Source: JANNAT01 sp031422555
GTDB lineage: Bacteria; Pseudomonadota; Alphaproteobacteria; Rhodobacterales; Rhodobacteraceae
Direction of reading: 5' to 3'
Assembly: GCA_031422555.1 (NCBI GenBank)
Contig: JANPLZ010000116.1
Location: 1-35,234, forward strand
DNA: 35,234 nt
A program made the translations under genes and the position numbers. Shown in pieces: positions 15,139-23,665 of the stretch; position 1 is the first letter of the stretch; the number at the start of each line of letters is the position of its first letter. The notes beneath the pieces were generated by a model. It was not told the DNA's origin. It saw only the letters and a list, made by a program, of their open reading frames with translations, and did not search any database.

Positions 15139-18100
15139 ATGACCGACTTCAAGAAAATCCTGATCGCCAACCGGGGCGAAATTGCCATCCGCGTGATGCG
15201 GGCCGCCAACGAAATGGGCAAGAAAACCGTCGCGGTCTATGCCGAGGAGGACAAGCTGTCGCTGCACCGATTCAAGGCGGACGAGGCTTATCTTATCGGC
15301 GAAGGCCTGTCGCCGGTGGGCGCGTATCTAAGCATTGCTGAGATTATCCGCGTGGCGCGGGCAGCGGGGGCGGATGCGATCCATCCGGGCTATGGATTGC
15401 TGTCAGAAAACCCTGATTTCGTCGATGCCTGTGATGCCGCCGGGATCACCTTTATTGGCCCCAAAGCCGATACGATGCGGGCCTTGGGCGACAAAGCCTC
15501 GGCGCGTCGGGTCGCGATGGCGGCGGGGGTGCCGGTTATTCCGGCCACCGAAGTGTTGGGCGATGATTTCGACGCCATCAGGGTTGAGGCGGCGGCAGTG
15601 GGCTATCCGTTGATGCTGAAAGCGTCCTGGGGCGGCGGCGGGCGCGGCATGCGTCCGATCAACAACCCTGACGAGTTGGCCGACAAAGTGCGCGAAGGAC
15701 GGCGTGAGGCCGAAGCCGCCTTTGGCAACGGCGAGGGCTATCTGGAAAAGATGATCCTGCGCGCCCGCCATGTTGAAGTGCAGATTCTGGGCGACAAGCA
15801 CGGCGAGATTTTCCATCTGTTTGAACGCGACTGCACGGTACAGCGCCGCAATCAAAAAGTGGTGGAACGCGCCCCTGCACCCTACCTGACGCCCGCCCAG
15901 CGCGCCGAGGTCTGCGAATTGGGCCGCAAGATTTGCGCCCATGTCGGCTATGAATGCGCTGGCACCGTTGAATTTCTGATGGATATGGACACGAGCAAGT
16001 TTTTCTTCATCGAGGTCAATCCGCGCGTGCAGGTGGAACACACCGTCACCGAACAAGTGACCGGCATTGATATCGTCCAAGCCCAGATCAAGATCGCCGA
16101 GGGCAAAACGCTGGCCGAAGCCACCGGCGTGCCCAATCAGGCGGGCGTGCAGTTGCGCGGCCATGCGGTGCAGTGCCGGGTTACCACCGAAGACCCGCAA
16201 AACAACTTTATCCCCGACTATGGCCGCCTGACCGCCTATCGCAGCGCCACCGGCATGGGCATTCGTCTGGACGGCGGCACCGCCTATGCGGGCGGCGTGA
16301 TCACGCGGTATTATGACAGTCTTTTGGTCAAGGTAACGGCCCTGGCGCAAACCCCCGAAGCCGCAATTGCGCGGATGGACCGCGCGCTGCGCGAGTTCCG
16401 CATTCGCGGCGTGTCCACCAATATTGAGTTTGTGATCAACCTGTTAAAGCATCCAACCTTCCTTGATAATACCTATACCACCAAGTTTATCGACACCACG
16501 CCGGACTTGTTTATCTTCAAAAAGCGCCGCGACCGCGCCACCAAAATCCTGACCTATATCGCCGATATCACCGTCAACGGGCATCCTGAAACCGCCGGTC
16601 GCCCGCTGCCGCATGCCGAGGCCCGCGCGCCAAAGCCGCCCAAAGCCATGACTGATCCGGCGATGGGCACCCGCAATCTGCTGGAACAAAAGGGCGCGCA
16701 AGCGGTGGCCGACTGGATGGCGGCGCAACGCCAAGTGCTGATCACCGACACCACAATGCGCGATGGCCACCAGTCGTTGCTGGCCACCCGGATGCGGTCC
16801 ATCGACATGATCAAGGTCGCCCCCGCCTATGCCGCCAATCTGCCGCAACTGTTCAGCCTTGAATGCTGGGGCGGGGCCACCTTTGATGTGGCCTACCGGT
16901 TCTTGCAGGAATGCCCGTGGCAGCGCTTGCGCGATCTGCGCGCCGCCGTGCCAAATGTGATGACACAAATGCTGCTGCGCGCCAGCAATGGGGTGGGCTA
17001 TACCAACTATCCCGACAATGTGGTCCAGGCCTTTGTGCGTCAGGCCGCCAAAACCGGGGTTGATGTATTTCGGGTGTTTGACAGCCTGAATTGGGTCGAA
17101 AACATGCGCGTCGCGATGGATGCGGTGGTGGCATCGGGCAAGGTTTGCGAAGGCACGGTGTGCTATACCGGCGATATCATGAACCCGGACCGGGCCAAGT
17201 ATGATCTGAAATACTACGTTTCGCGCGGACAGGAATTGCGCAACGCCGGTGCGCATATTCTGGGGCTGAAAGACATGGCGGGGCTGTTGAAACCCGCCGC
17301 CGCACGTTTGTTGGTGAAAACCCTGAAGGCCGAAGTTGGCCTGCCGATTCATTTCCACACGCATGATACATCTGGTGCTGCGGCGGCCACCATTCTGGCG
17401 GCCTGCGATGCGGGCGTTGATGCGGTAGATGCGGCGATGGATGCGTTCTCGGGTGGCACATCGCAGCCGTGCTTTGGCTCGATCGTCGAGGCGTTGCGCC
17501 ACACTGACCGCGATACCGGATTGAACATGGCGGCGATCCGGCAGATTTCAAACTATTGGGAAGGCGTGCGCGGGCAATATGCGGCGTTCGAATCCGGCAT
17601 ACCCGCGCCTGCATCTGAGGTTTATCTGCACGAAATGCCCGGCGGGCAGTTCACCAATCTGAAAGCCCAAGCCCGGTCTTTGGGGCTGGAAGACCGCTGG
17701 CACGAAGTGGCGCAGGCCTATGCCGATGCCAACCAGATGTTTGGTGACATCGTCAAGGTCACGCCGTCATCCAAGGTGGTGGGCGATATGGCGTTGATGA
17801 TGGTGGCGCAAAACCTGACCCGCGCCCAAGTGGAAAGCCCCGATATCGACGTGGCGTTTCCGGACTCGGTTGTTGACATGCTGCGCGGCAATCTGGGTCA
17901 ACCGCATGGCGGCTGGCCCGCAGGGATTTCCAGAAAGGTGCTGAAGGGCGAGGTCGCCTCGACCGCGCGGCCAGGGGCGGCGATGCCCCCGGTTGACCTT
18001 GAAGCAGTGCGCGCGATGCTGACCCATGAATTGAACGGCTTTGTCGTCGATGACGAAGACCTGAACGGCTATCTGATGTATCCCAAGGTTTTCCTTGATT

Positions 18101-18579
18101 ACATGGGCCGCCACAAAGCTTATGGGCCCGTGCGGTCATTGCCGACGCGGACGTTCTTTTACGGCATGGCGTCGGGCGAGGAAATCACCGCCGAAATTGA
18201 TCCCGGCAAGCTGTTGGAAATCCGGCTGCAAGCGGTGGGCGAAACCACCGATGACGGCGAAGTGAAGGTGTTTTTCGAATTGAACGGCCAACCCCGGGTA
18301 ATCCGGGTGCCAAACCGCGCGATCAAGGCCAAAGCGGCGGTGAAGCCCAAGGCGGTCGAAGGCAATCCCGGCCATATTGGTGCGCCGATGCCGGGGTCGA
18401 TAGCGTCGGTTGCGGTGGTGACCGGGCAAAAGGTGAATGCGGGTGATTTGTTGCTGACGATTGAGGCGATGAAGATGGAAACCGGCATTCATGCCGACCG
18501 TGCAGCGGTGGTCAAAGTGCTGCATGTGCAGGCGGGCAGCATGATCGACGCCAAGGATTTGCTGGTGGAATTGGAATGA
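15139..18579 (+). CDS. pyc: pyruvate carboxylase
   Basis: This biotin-dependent enzyme carboxylates pyruvate to oxaloacetate for anaplerosis. The 1146-residue single chain has the full domain order. Biotin carboxylase comes first (starts FKKILIANRGEIA; GGGGRGM; EVNPRVQVEHTVTE). The carboxyltransferase follows from about 530 (DTTMRDGHQSLLATR; FHTHDTSGAA). The C-terminal biotin carrier has EAMKMETG with the biotinylated Lys at about 1112. The start at 15139 follows GGAGAG by four bases; the open frame upstream lacks similarity. It ends in an ATGA overlap with the MAPEG gene. Confidence 0.98.
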   Translation: MTDFKKILIANRGEIAIRVMRAANEMGKKTVAVYAEEDKLSLHRFKADEAYLIGEGLSPVGAYLSIAEIIRVARAAGADAIHPGYGLLSENPDFVDACDAAGITFIGPKADTMRALGDKASARRVAMAAGVPVIPATEVLGDDFDAIRVEAAAVGYPLMLKASWGGGGRGMRPINNPDELADKVREGRREAEAAFGNGEGYLEKMILRARHVEVQILGDKHGEIFHLFERDCTVQRRNQKVVERAPAPYLTPAQRAEVCELGRKICAHVGYECAGTVEFLMDMDTSKFFFIEVNPRVQVEHTVTEQVTGIDIVQAQIKIAEGKTLAEATGVPNQAGVQLRGHAVQCRVTTEDPQNNFIPDYGRLTAYRSATGMGIRLDGGTAYAGGVITRYYDSLLVKVTALAQTPEAAIARMDRALREFRIRGVSTNIEFVINLLKHPTFLDNTYTTKFIDTTPDLFIFKKRRDRATKILTYIADITVNGHPETAGRPLPHAEARAPKPPKAMTDPAMGTRNLLEQKGAQAVADWMAAQRQVLITDTTMRDGHQSLLATRMRSIDMIKVAPAYAANLPQLFSLECWGGATFDVAYRFLQECPWQRLRDLRAAVPNVMTQMLLRASNGVGYTNYPDNVVQAFVRQAAKTGVDVFRVFDSLNWVENMRVAMDAVVASGKVCEGTVCYTGDIMNPDRAKYDLKYYVSRGQELRNAGAHILGLKDMAGLLKPAAARLLVKTLKAEVGLPIHFHTHDTSGAAAATILAACDAGVDAVDAAMDAFSGGTSQPCFGSIVEALRHTDRDTGLNMAAIRQISNYWEGVRGQYAAFESGIPAPASEVYLHEMPGGQFTNLKAQARSLGLEDRWHEVAQAYADANQMFGDIVKVTPSSKVVGDMALMMVAQNLTRAQVESPDIDVAFPDSVVDMLRGNLGQPHGGWPAGISRKVLKGEVASTARPGAAMPPVDLEAVRAMLTHELNGFVVDDEDLNGYLMYPKVFLDYMGRHKAYGPVRSLPTRTFFYGMASGEEITAEIDPGKLLEIRLQAVGETTDDGEVKVFFELNGQPRVIRVPNRAIKAKAAVKPKAVEGNPGHIGAPMPGSIASVAVVTGQKVNAGDLLLTIEAMKMETGIHADRAAVVKVLHVQAGSMIDAKDLLVELE

Positions 18580-18956
18580 TCCTGACCGTAACCCCAGTTT
18601 ATGCCGCAGCGCTGACGGTGTTGCTGATCGCGCTGTCGGCCAATGTCATTGCCTTTCGGCGCAAAAACCGGGTGGCTTTGGGTGATGCAGGCAATAAAAT
18701 CCTGCAAAACCGCATCCGCGCCCAAGCCAATTTTATCGAATACGTGCCGATGGCGCTGGTGTTGATGCTGATGGCCGAACTGGGCGGCACGCAGGCGGTC
18801 TGGCTGCATGGGGTTGGCCTGTGTTTGGTGGTGGGCCGCATGGTGCATGCGTATCACCTGACGTATGCGCCGGTGAAATATGTCCTGCGCACGGTGGGGA
18901 TAATCCTGACCTTTTTCGCACTGGCGGCGGCGGCGATCTTGGCTTTGCCGCTTTAG
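18576..18956 (+). CDS. MAPEG-family membrane protein
   Basis: The 126-residue product has about four hydrophobic segments and the MAPEG (membrane-associated eicosanoid/glutathione metabolism) features: a polar loop with RRKNRVALG and an R-x-x-AQANFIEYVPMAL motif at about residues 46-60. Bacterial members are often annotated as glutathione S-transferase-like, but substrates are unknown. Its ATG overlaps the pyc stop (ATGA), so translation is coupled to pyruvate carboxylase. A bidirectional terminator follows after 8 bp. Confidence 0.88.
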   Translation: MILTVTPVYAAALTVLLIALSANVIAFRRKNRVALGDAGNKILQNRIRAQANFIEYVPMALVLMLMAELGGTQAVWLHGVGLCLVVGRMVHAYHLTYAPVKYVLRTVGIILTFFALAAAAILALPL

Positions 18957-18964
18957 GCCCCGTA

Positions 18965-18996
18965 AAAGGCCGCCGCAGGGGAGTGCGGCGGCCTTT
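18965..18996. terminator. bidirectional terminator between the MAPEG and EF-hand genes
   Basis: AAAGGCCGCCGCA and TGCGGCGGCCTTT form a perfect 13-bp stem with loop GGGGAG. The A/T ends give a short U-tract on either strand, so it can end both the pyc-MAPEG transcript and the convergent EF-hand gene. Confidence 0.85.
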
Positions 18997-19017
18997 GTCG
19001 GCCAGACCCTTGCGGGC

Positions 19018-19254
19018 TTAGGCCGGAATGGTGCCCGCGGTTTGGGCCGCTTTCAACTCATCCACCGACAACGCGCCATCGGCATCGCTGTCTGCCGCGG
19101 TGAATACTTCGGGCGTCAGATCGGGGAAGGCCAGGATCAGCTCTTCCATCGAATAAAGACCATTGCCATCGGTATCCGTTACCATGGTTTCTGCCTGTGC
19201 GACGCCAACGGCCAGCGCCGAGATCATCGCAAATGCGAGGGTGAATTTGGTCAT
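19018..19254 (-). CDS. small secreted EF-hand protein
   Basis: The 78-residue product has a signal peptide (MTKFTLAFAM to VAQA, cleavage near residue 21). Two EF-hand calcium loops follow, DTDGNGLYSMEE and DSDADGALSVDE. The protein is probably periplasmic and calcium-binding; no partner is evident. The start at 19254 is chosen because GAAAGGA lies seven bases upstream; an in-frame ATG five codons earlier overlaps that ribosome binding site. Confidence 0.85.
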   Translation of the reverse strand: MTKFTLAFAMISALAVGVAQAETMVTDTDGNGLYSMEELILAFPDLTPEVFTAADSDADGALSVDELKAAQTAGTIPA

Positions 19255-19379
19255 CTGATATCCTTTCAAGTGGGGGTGGCAAGGGTGCCACCGATCAGAG
19301 GGGCATAACCACCTCTTCCCTTAAGATACAGATTGCATTGATAAATTCCACCCAAAGACATCGGCGGCAAAGCGCGCAA

Positions 19380-19411
19380 GCAAGGGTTTGCCCCGATGGG
19401 AAAACCCTTGC
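19380..19411 (-). terminator. hairpin downstream of the LysR gene
   Basis: GCAAGGGTTT (19380-19389) pairs perfectly with AAACCCTTGC (19402-19411), loop 12 nt. It lies 70 bp beyond the LysR stop. There is no clear U-tract, so it may be a weak terminator or an mRNA 3' stabiliser. Nothing else is recognised in the 227-bp gap 19255-19481. Confidence 0.4.
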
Positions 19412-19481
19412 GCGGGTTGTCGCGCGCGCGACTGGCCTGCATTTTTTGGGCGACTTTTCGCGTCAACGGTCTGAAATGCCG

Positions 19482-20429
19482 CTAAAGAACCCGCAAGGTT
19501 TCGCCCAACCACGGCCAGTGCTGCACGCTGGGCTTTACAACCCGCGCATCAATCAGCGCGCGCAGCCGGGCGGCCACTTGGGCGGGCATATCGCCCAAGC
19601 CCCCGGCGCGCGCCGACAGCGACAACGTCCGCTCTAACGGCGCAAAGGGCAGCGGGCTTGCGTGAATTTCGGCGCGAAACGTTGACGCATGATGCAGCGC
19701 AAGCGGTGTCAGAATCGTCCAGCCCTGCCCCGAGGCCACCATGGCCAGAATGGCGTGATAGCTGTCCAGTTCAAACCGGTGCGCAGGGCGCAGGTTGTGC
19801 CGCGCCAGATGCCCGGCAATCTGGCGGCCCATAAGATGGCGCGCGGTATACTGGATCAGCGGCAGATCTTCGGCGCGCCGGTCTTTAGGGGTAATCGCCA
19901 GAAACGGCTCCACCAAAATGGGATGCACGTCGCGCAAGCCACTGCCGGGGGTTTCCGACCCCAGATCGGCTGCCACGGCAATATCCAGCGCGCGGTTGTC
20001 CAACTGATCCAGCAGCCGGTGGCTTGGCCCGGTCTCCAGCAAAAACCGGCAGGTTTTCAAATCTTCGGCCAAAGACGTCAGCAAGCGCGGCGTGACTTCG
20101 AAATCGAAATCCTCGATCATGCCGATGCGCAAAGTGGTCAGGCCTGACAGATCGGCAACCGCCAGTTCGGCGCGCGCTTCGGCTTCGGCATTCAGGATGG
20201 TTTGGGCGTGGCGGCGAAACATGGCACCGGCGGGCGTCAGACCCATGGGCCGGGCCGAGCGATCCAGCAACACCACCCCAAGGGCGGCTTCGATACCGGT
20301 CAATTGCTGGCTGATCGCCGACGGGCTGACGCCCAGCCGTTTGGCCGCGGCAGAGATCGCCCGTTCATCGGCGACGGCCAGAAAAACCTCTATCCCCCAC
20401 AGCGTGACACGGCCCGCAGCATCCGCCAT
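19482..20429 (-). CDS. LysR-family transcriptional regulator, coupled to phaR
   Basis: The 315-residue product has an N-terminal winged helix-turn-helix typical of LysR (FLAVADERAISAAAKRLGVS, then PSAISQQLTGIEAALG; about residues 14-49). A periplasmic-binding-like effector domain follows. The start (MADAAGRVTLW) lies one base after the phaR stop, so it is almost certainly translated from the phaR mRNA. This makes a carbon-storage role plausible, but the ligand and targets are unknown. It is not a standard member of pha loci. Confidence 0.9.
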   Translation of the reverse strand: MADAAGRVTLWGIEVFLAVADERAISAAAKRLGVSPSAISQQLTGIEAALGVVLLDRSARPMGLTPAGAMFRRHAQTILNAEAEARAELAVADLSGLTTLRIGMIEDFDFEVTPRLLTSLAEDLKTCRFLLETGPSHRLLDQLDNRALDIAVAADLGSETPGSGLRDVHPILVEPFLAITPKDRRAEDLPLIQYTARHLMGRQIAGHLARHNLRPAHRFELDSYHAILAMVASGQGWTILTPLALHHASTFRAEIHASPLPFAPLERTLSLSARAGGLGDMPAQVAARLRALIDARVVKPSVQHWPWLGETLRVL

Positions 20430-20430
20430 G

Positions 20431-21000
20431 TCACAGCTTGGACAATTTCTTTTGCAATTCAGCAAATTGCTTTTTGATCTCGGCCAATTCATCCGCTGCC
20501 GTTTGCGCTGCATCCGCCGGATCGGCGCGCGGGGCTGTGGGGGCGGCCCCGGTCCAGCCCGGAACCCCCATCGTCATGGTTTTCATAAAGGCTTCTTGTT
20601 GTTTGCGCATCAACTCGAACCCCGGCATCGCCAGCAACGGGTTGGGGATTGCACCCATGTTTTCAAGCGCCTTGGATTGCCCGTTGCGCAGCATCTCAAA
20701 GCTGGCAGCCAGAAACTGCGGCACCACCGATTGGATATTGGTGGTGTAGGATCGCACCAGATCGGTCAGCACATTGGTCGGCAACACGGTGTCGCCCTTG
20801 GATTCGTGTTCGGCCACGATTTGCAGCAGATATTGCCGCGTCAGATCATCGCCGGATTTCAAATCCACGATCTGCACTTCGCGCCCGGCCCGGATAAAGC
20901 CCGCGATGTCTTCCAGTGTCACGTAATCGGACGTCTCGGTGTTATACAACCGACGGCTTGCATAGCGCTTTATCAACAGCGGCTTGGTGGTGTCGGCCAT
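20431..21000 (-). CDS. phaR: PHB synthesis repressor PhaR
   Basis: PhaR binds both DNA and PHB granules. It represses phasin and its own gene until nascent PHB titrates it away. The 189-residue product has the N-terminal PHB accumulation-regulator DNA-binding domain (KRYASRRLYNTETSDYVTLEDIAGFI, about 11-36, in two parts), the PHB_acc region (about 55-110), and a C-terminal helical tail ending KKQFAELQKKLSKL. GGGGGATC precedes the start. A one-mismatch PhaR site lies 31-41 bp upstream, consistent with autoregulation. A LysR gene follows after one base. Confidence 0.95.
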   Translation of the reverse strand: MADTTKPLLIKRYASRRLYNTETSDYVTLEDIAGFIRAGREVQIVDLKSGDDLTRQYLLQIVAEHESKGDTVLPTNVLTDLVRSYTTNIQSVVPQFLAASFEMLRNGQSKALENMGAIPNPLLAMPGFELMRKQQEAFMKTMTMGVPGWTGAAPTAPRADPADAAQTAADELAEIKKQFAELQKKLSKL

Positions 21001-21030
21001 CTGATCCCCCGGTCTGGCACCCGCGTGATG

Positions 21031-21041
21031 TTGCAGTGCAG
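21031..21041. promoter_or_regulatory. PhaR operator upstream of phaR (one mismatch)
   Basis: TTGCAGTGCAG, read on the other strand as CTGCACTGCAA, differs by one base from CTGC-N3-GCAG and shares its ACT centre with the phaP operator. Its position just before phaR fits negative autoregulation, known for PhaR of Paracoccus denitrificans. Confidence 0.55.
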
Positions 21042-21063
21042 AGAAAGTCTAAGCCAGGGCCGC

Positions 21064-21096
21064 ATAAAAAGAAAGGGCGGGCACAATGGCCCGCCC
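21064..21096 (-). terminator. intrinsic terminator after phaP
   Basis: GGGCGGGC (21075-21082) and GCCCGCCC (21089-21096) form an 8-bp stem. On the minus strand it is followed by TTTCTTTTTATG. A second hairpin, GCAAATCT/AGATTTGC (21098-21105 with 21126-21133), lies between it and the phaP stop and may protect the phasin mRNA 3' end. This separates phaP from phaR transcription. Confidence 0.85.
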
Positions 21097-21162
21097 CGCA
21101 AATCTTGCCCCCAGGGAGGAAAGGCAGATTTGCGTTTGATCGTGGTATCTTAGCGGTAAGAC

Positions 21163-21618
21163 TTACTTGGCAGCGGCAGCAGCGGTTGCTTTTTTCGCAA
21201 CGTTGGATGCCTCAACAGTGGCTTTTTTGACCGCGGCAGTGGCTTCTTCCGAAGCGTCCTTGCCAGCAGCCATCATCAACTCGACGGTTTCCATCTGCAC
21301 TTTTTTCGCAATTTCTGCGAATGCAGCCATGTTTTCCGCAGCCATTTCCGCAGCAGCCGACGCGAAATCAGTGGCAGCTTTGGTGTAGTCGGTTGGCTCG
21401 GCTTTGGCGGTGGCGGCGTTGGTCAGCTTGGCAATGGTGTCTTTTGCCCATTTGGACGACAATTCGGTCGACTTTTCAGCGGCTTCCAAAGCCACTTTCG
21501 ACATTTTTTCGCCAAAAGCTGCCTGGGTTTTGAACGCGTTCTGGAACGCGGTGGTGTCCATTGGGAATTTGGCCATCATGTCTTGCACGGTTTTGGTAAA
21601 GTCATTTGCATTGGTCAT
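21163..21618 (-). CDS. phaP: phasin PhaP (PHB granule surface protein)
   Basis: The 151-residue product is an amphipathic, almost wholly helical protein with no cysteine and an Ala/Lys-rich tail (KKATAAAAAK), as in granule-coating phasins of the Phasin_2 type. It coats PHB granules and controls their size and number. The start at 21618 (MTNANDF) has TAGGAGC nine bases upstream; an in-frame ATG at 21684 lies in the operator region and is rejected. The gene has its own strong promoter with two PhaR operators and its own terminator. Confidence 0.93.
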   Translation of the reverse strand: MTNANDFTKTVQDMMAKFPMDTTAFQNAFKTQAAFGEKMSKVALEAAEKSTELSSKWAKDTIAKLTNAATAKAEPTDYTKAATDFASAAAEMAAENMAAFAEIAKKVQMETVELMMAAGKDASEEATAAVKKATVEASNVAKKATAAAAAK

Positions 21619-21668
21619 TTGATTTGCTCCTAAGGGTGCCGTTCGGCGGGCGGTTGCTTGATGGGGCA

Positions 21669-21697
21669 GATATACATGCTGCACTGCAGCATTTCAA
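21669..21697 (-). promoter_or_regulatory. phaP promoter
   Basis: On the minus strand TTGAAA (21697-21692), a 17-bp spacer and TATATC (21674-21669) form a near-consensus sigma-70 promoter 51 bp before phaP. The spacer is almost entirely a PhaR operator palindrome, so PhaR binding would exclude RNA polymerase. Confidence 0.75.
21676..21692. promoter_or_regulatory. PhaR operator O1 in the phaP promoter
   Basis: ATGCTGC-ACT-GCAGCAT is a perfect 7+3+7 palindrome between the -35 and -10 hexamers of phaP. It contains the CTGC-N3-GCAG core known for PhaR. Confidence 0.8.
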
Positions 21698-21706
21698 GTG
21701 AAATTT

Positions 21707-21717
21707 CTGCAACGCAG
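21707..21717. promoter_or_regulatory. PhaR operator O2 upstream of the phaP promoter
   Basis: CTGCAACGCAG fits CTGC-N3-GCAG exactly and extends to GCAGCAT on one side. Its centre is 28 bp from that of O1, a little under three helical turns, so cooperative binding is possible. Confidence 0.7.
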
Positions 21718-21764
21718 CATGTCATCGCTTGCATAGCTTAGGTTTGTAAAAATCCCATGGCAGT

Positions 21765-23561
21765 TCAGCCGCTTGGCTGCCCCCCCACATAGGTGCCCGG
21801 CGCCGCACACAGTTGCGGGTGATCCGAATCACCCAAATCGCGCGCCGCCACCTGATCGCCAGACCGTTGCGCCAGCCACGCCCCCCAGCGCGGCCACCAA
21901 CTGCCCGCGGTAAAGCCAGCCGCCGCCAGCCAATCGGCGGGCGCGCCGTGCAATGGTCCGGCTTTAGTATAGTGGCCATACTTGTTTTTGGACGGCGGAT
22001 TGACGATGCCCGCGATATGACCCGACTGCGACAAGATAAACGTCTTGTCCGCCGATCCCATCTGTTTGACGCCGTTAAAACTGGCCTTCCACGGAGCGAT
22101 ATGATCGGTTTCACAGGCAATCGCGCAGATCGGCAGTTTGATATCCGCCAGCGACACCGGCGATCCGAACACCGGAAAATCGCCTTTGGAAAAACCGTCG
22201 TTCTGGCACAGGCCCCGCAGATACTGCACCGCCATTTTGGCGGGTAAATTGGTGCCGTCCCCATTCCAGAACAGCAGATCAAAGGCAGGCGGGGCCTGGC
22301 CCATCATATAGCTTTTGATCGCGGGCTGATAAATCAGATCGTTCGAGCGCAGAAACGAAAATGTCCGGCTCATAAAGGTTTTCGCCAATATGCCGTCGGT
22401 GTCGATCTGGCGCTCAATGCCGTCCACGAAATCATCCGACAAAAACACCCCCACTTCGCCCGGTTCGGAAAAATCGGTCATGGTGGTAAAAAACGTAGCC
22501 GACTTCACCGATGCATCGCCGGCCTTTTCCAGATGCGCCAAAGTCAGCCCCAGCGTGGTGCCCGCAATGCAGTAGCCCACCGCGTTAACCTGTGCCGCCC
22601 CGGTGATCAGGCGCACTTGCGCCAGCGCCGTCAGATAACCGTCGCGGATATAGTCATCCATCCCGACATCAGCATAGCTCGCATCCGGATTGACCCATGA
22701 CACCACAAACAGCGTAAAGCCCTGATCGACGATCCATTTGATCAGGCTGTTCTGCGCCGTCAGATCCATGACGTAGAATTTGTTGATCCATGGCGGAAAG
22801 ATCAACAGCGGCACCTCGTAAACCGACGCCGTGCTGGGGGAATACTGGATCAGCTCCAGCATGCGGTTGCGATACACCACGGCGCCCGGCGTAGTGGCGA
22901 TGTTCTGGCCCACCACAAAGGCTTGTCGGTCGGCTAAGGTGACCAGCAATTCGCCGTTGTTGGCCTCGATATCGCGGACCAGATTTTCCAGCCCCTGCAC
23001 CAGACTTGCACCATCGGTTTCCACCGCGCGTTCCAGCGCATCGGGGTTGGTGGCCAGAAAATTGGTCGGCGCCAGCATATCGACGATTTGTTTGGTGAAA
23101 TACGAAACGCGGGCATGATCCAGCGGATCAAGGCTTTCCATATCCTGCACCGCCACCTGCACGGCTTCGGCATTGAACAGATACTGCTGTTTCAGATAGT
23201 TGAACGCCGGATGCGTTTCCCACAGCGGATTGGCAAAGCGGCGGTCTTTCGGGCTGTCGTCAACGGGGGCCTTGAACTCACCCTTGGCCAGCATTTGCTG
23301 GGCTTCGACATAATGTTTCAGGGTTTTGCCCCAATAGCTGATCTGATGCTCCAGCACTTTGGCCGGATTTTGCATCATGCCCGCCAGATAGGCGGCGGCG
23401 GCTTTCATGTAAATATCCTGCCCCGGCCCCTGCACGCCCTGATCGGTGGGCTTTTTTGCCGCCATTGCCGCCATCAGGCGAGCCGACAGCGCCTCTACTT
23501 GCGCCAAATTGGCCGTCAAACGCGCTAACTTGGCCCCAGCATCATTGTCTTCGGTTGCCAT
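21765..23561 (-). CDS. phaC: class I poly(3-hydroxyalkanoate) synthase PhaC
   Basis: PhaC polymerises 3-hydroxybutyryl-CoA at the PHB granule. The 598-residue product has the class I N-terminal region and an alpha/beta hydrolase catalytic domain. The lipase-box nucleophile is Cys331 (GYCIAG; the usual box is GxCxG, here with Ala before the last Gly). Asp486 (ETDHIAPW) and His515 (SGHIAGIVNPP) complete the triad. GGAGCG precedes the start at 23561. It is divergent from phaZ, with one PhaR operator between them, and is followed by phaP after a 146-bp gap carrying that gene's promoter. Confidence 0.97.
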   Translation of the reverse strand: MATEDNDAGAKLARLTANLAQVEALSARLMAAMAAKKPTDQGVQGPGQDIYMKAAAAYLAGMMQNPAKVLEHQISYWGKTLKHYVEAQQMLAKGEFKAPVDDSPKDRRFANPLWETHPAFNYLKQQYLFNAEAVQVAVQDMESLDPLDHARVSYFTKQIVDMLAPTNFLATNPDALERAVETDGASLVQGLENLVRDIEANNGELLVTLADRQAFVVGQNIATTPGAVVYRNRMLELIQYSPSTASVYEVPLLIFPPWINKFYVMDLTAQNSLIKWIVDQGFTLFVVSWVNPDASYADVGMDDYIRDGYLTALAQVRLITGAAQVNAVGYCIAGTTLGLTLAHLEKAGDASVKSATFFTTMTDFSEPGEVGVFLSDDFVDGIERQIDTDGILAKTFMSRTFSFLRSNDLIYQPAIKSYMMGQAPPAFDLLFWNGDGTNLPAKMAVQYLRGLCQNDGFSKGDFPVFGSPVSLADIKLPICAIACETDHIAPWKASFNGVKQMGSADKTFILSQSGHIAGIVNPPSKNKYGHYTKAGPLHGAPADWLAAAGFTAGSWWPRWGAWLAQRSGDQVAARDLGDSDHPQLCAAPGTYVGGQPSG

Positions 23562-23583
23562 GTTAAAGTTTCGCTCCTATCTT
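23555..23583 (+). promoter_or_regulatory. predicted phaZ promoter
   Basis: TTGCCA (23555-23560), a 17-bp spacer and TATCTT (23578-23583) form a good sigma-70 type promoter overlapping the first codons of phaC on the other strand. Transcription would start near 23590, inside the PhaR palindrome that follows directly. Confidence 0.55.
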
Positions 23584-23599
23584 TGCTGCTATGCAGCAT
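23583..23599. promoter_or_regulatory. PhaR operator between phaC and phaZ
   Basis: TTGCTGC-TAT-GCAGCAT contains an exact CTGC-N3-GCAG core (23586-23596). It covers the predicted phaZ start site and lies 22 bp before the phaC start codon, so it could control either gene. Confidence 0.7.
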
Positions 23600-23665
23600 C
23601 GTTTTGCCCATCCGGGCGCGGTTGCAGCAATCGGGCCGGGCCAATCCCGGCGCATGGAGTGCGTG

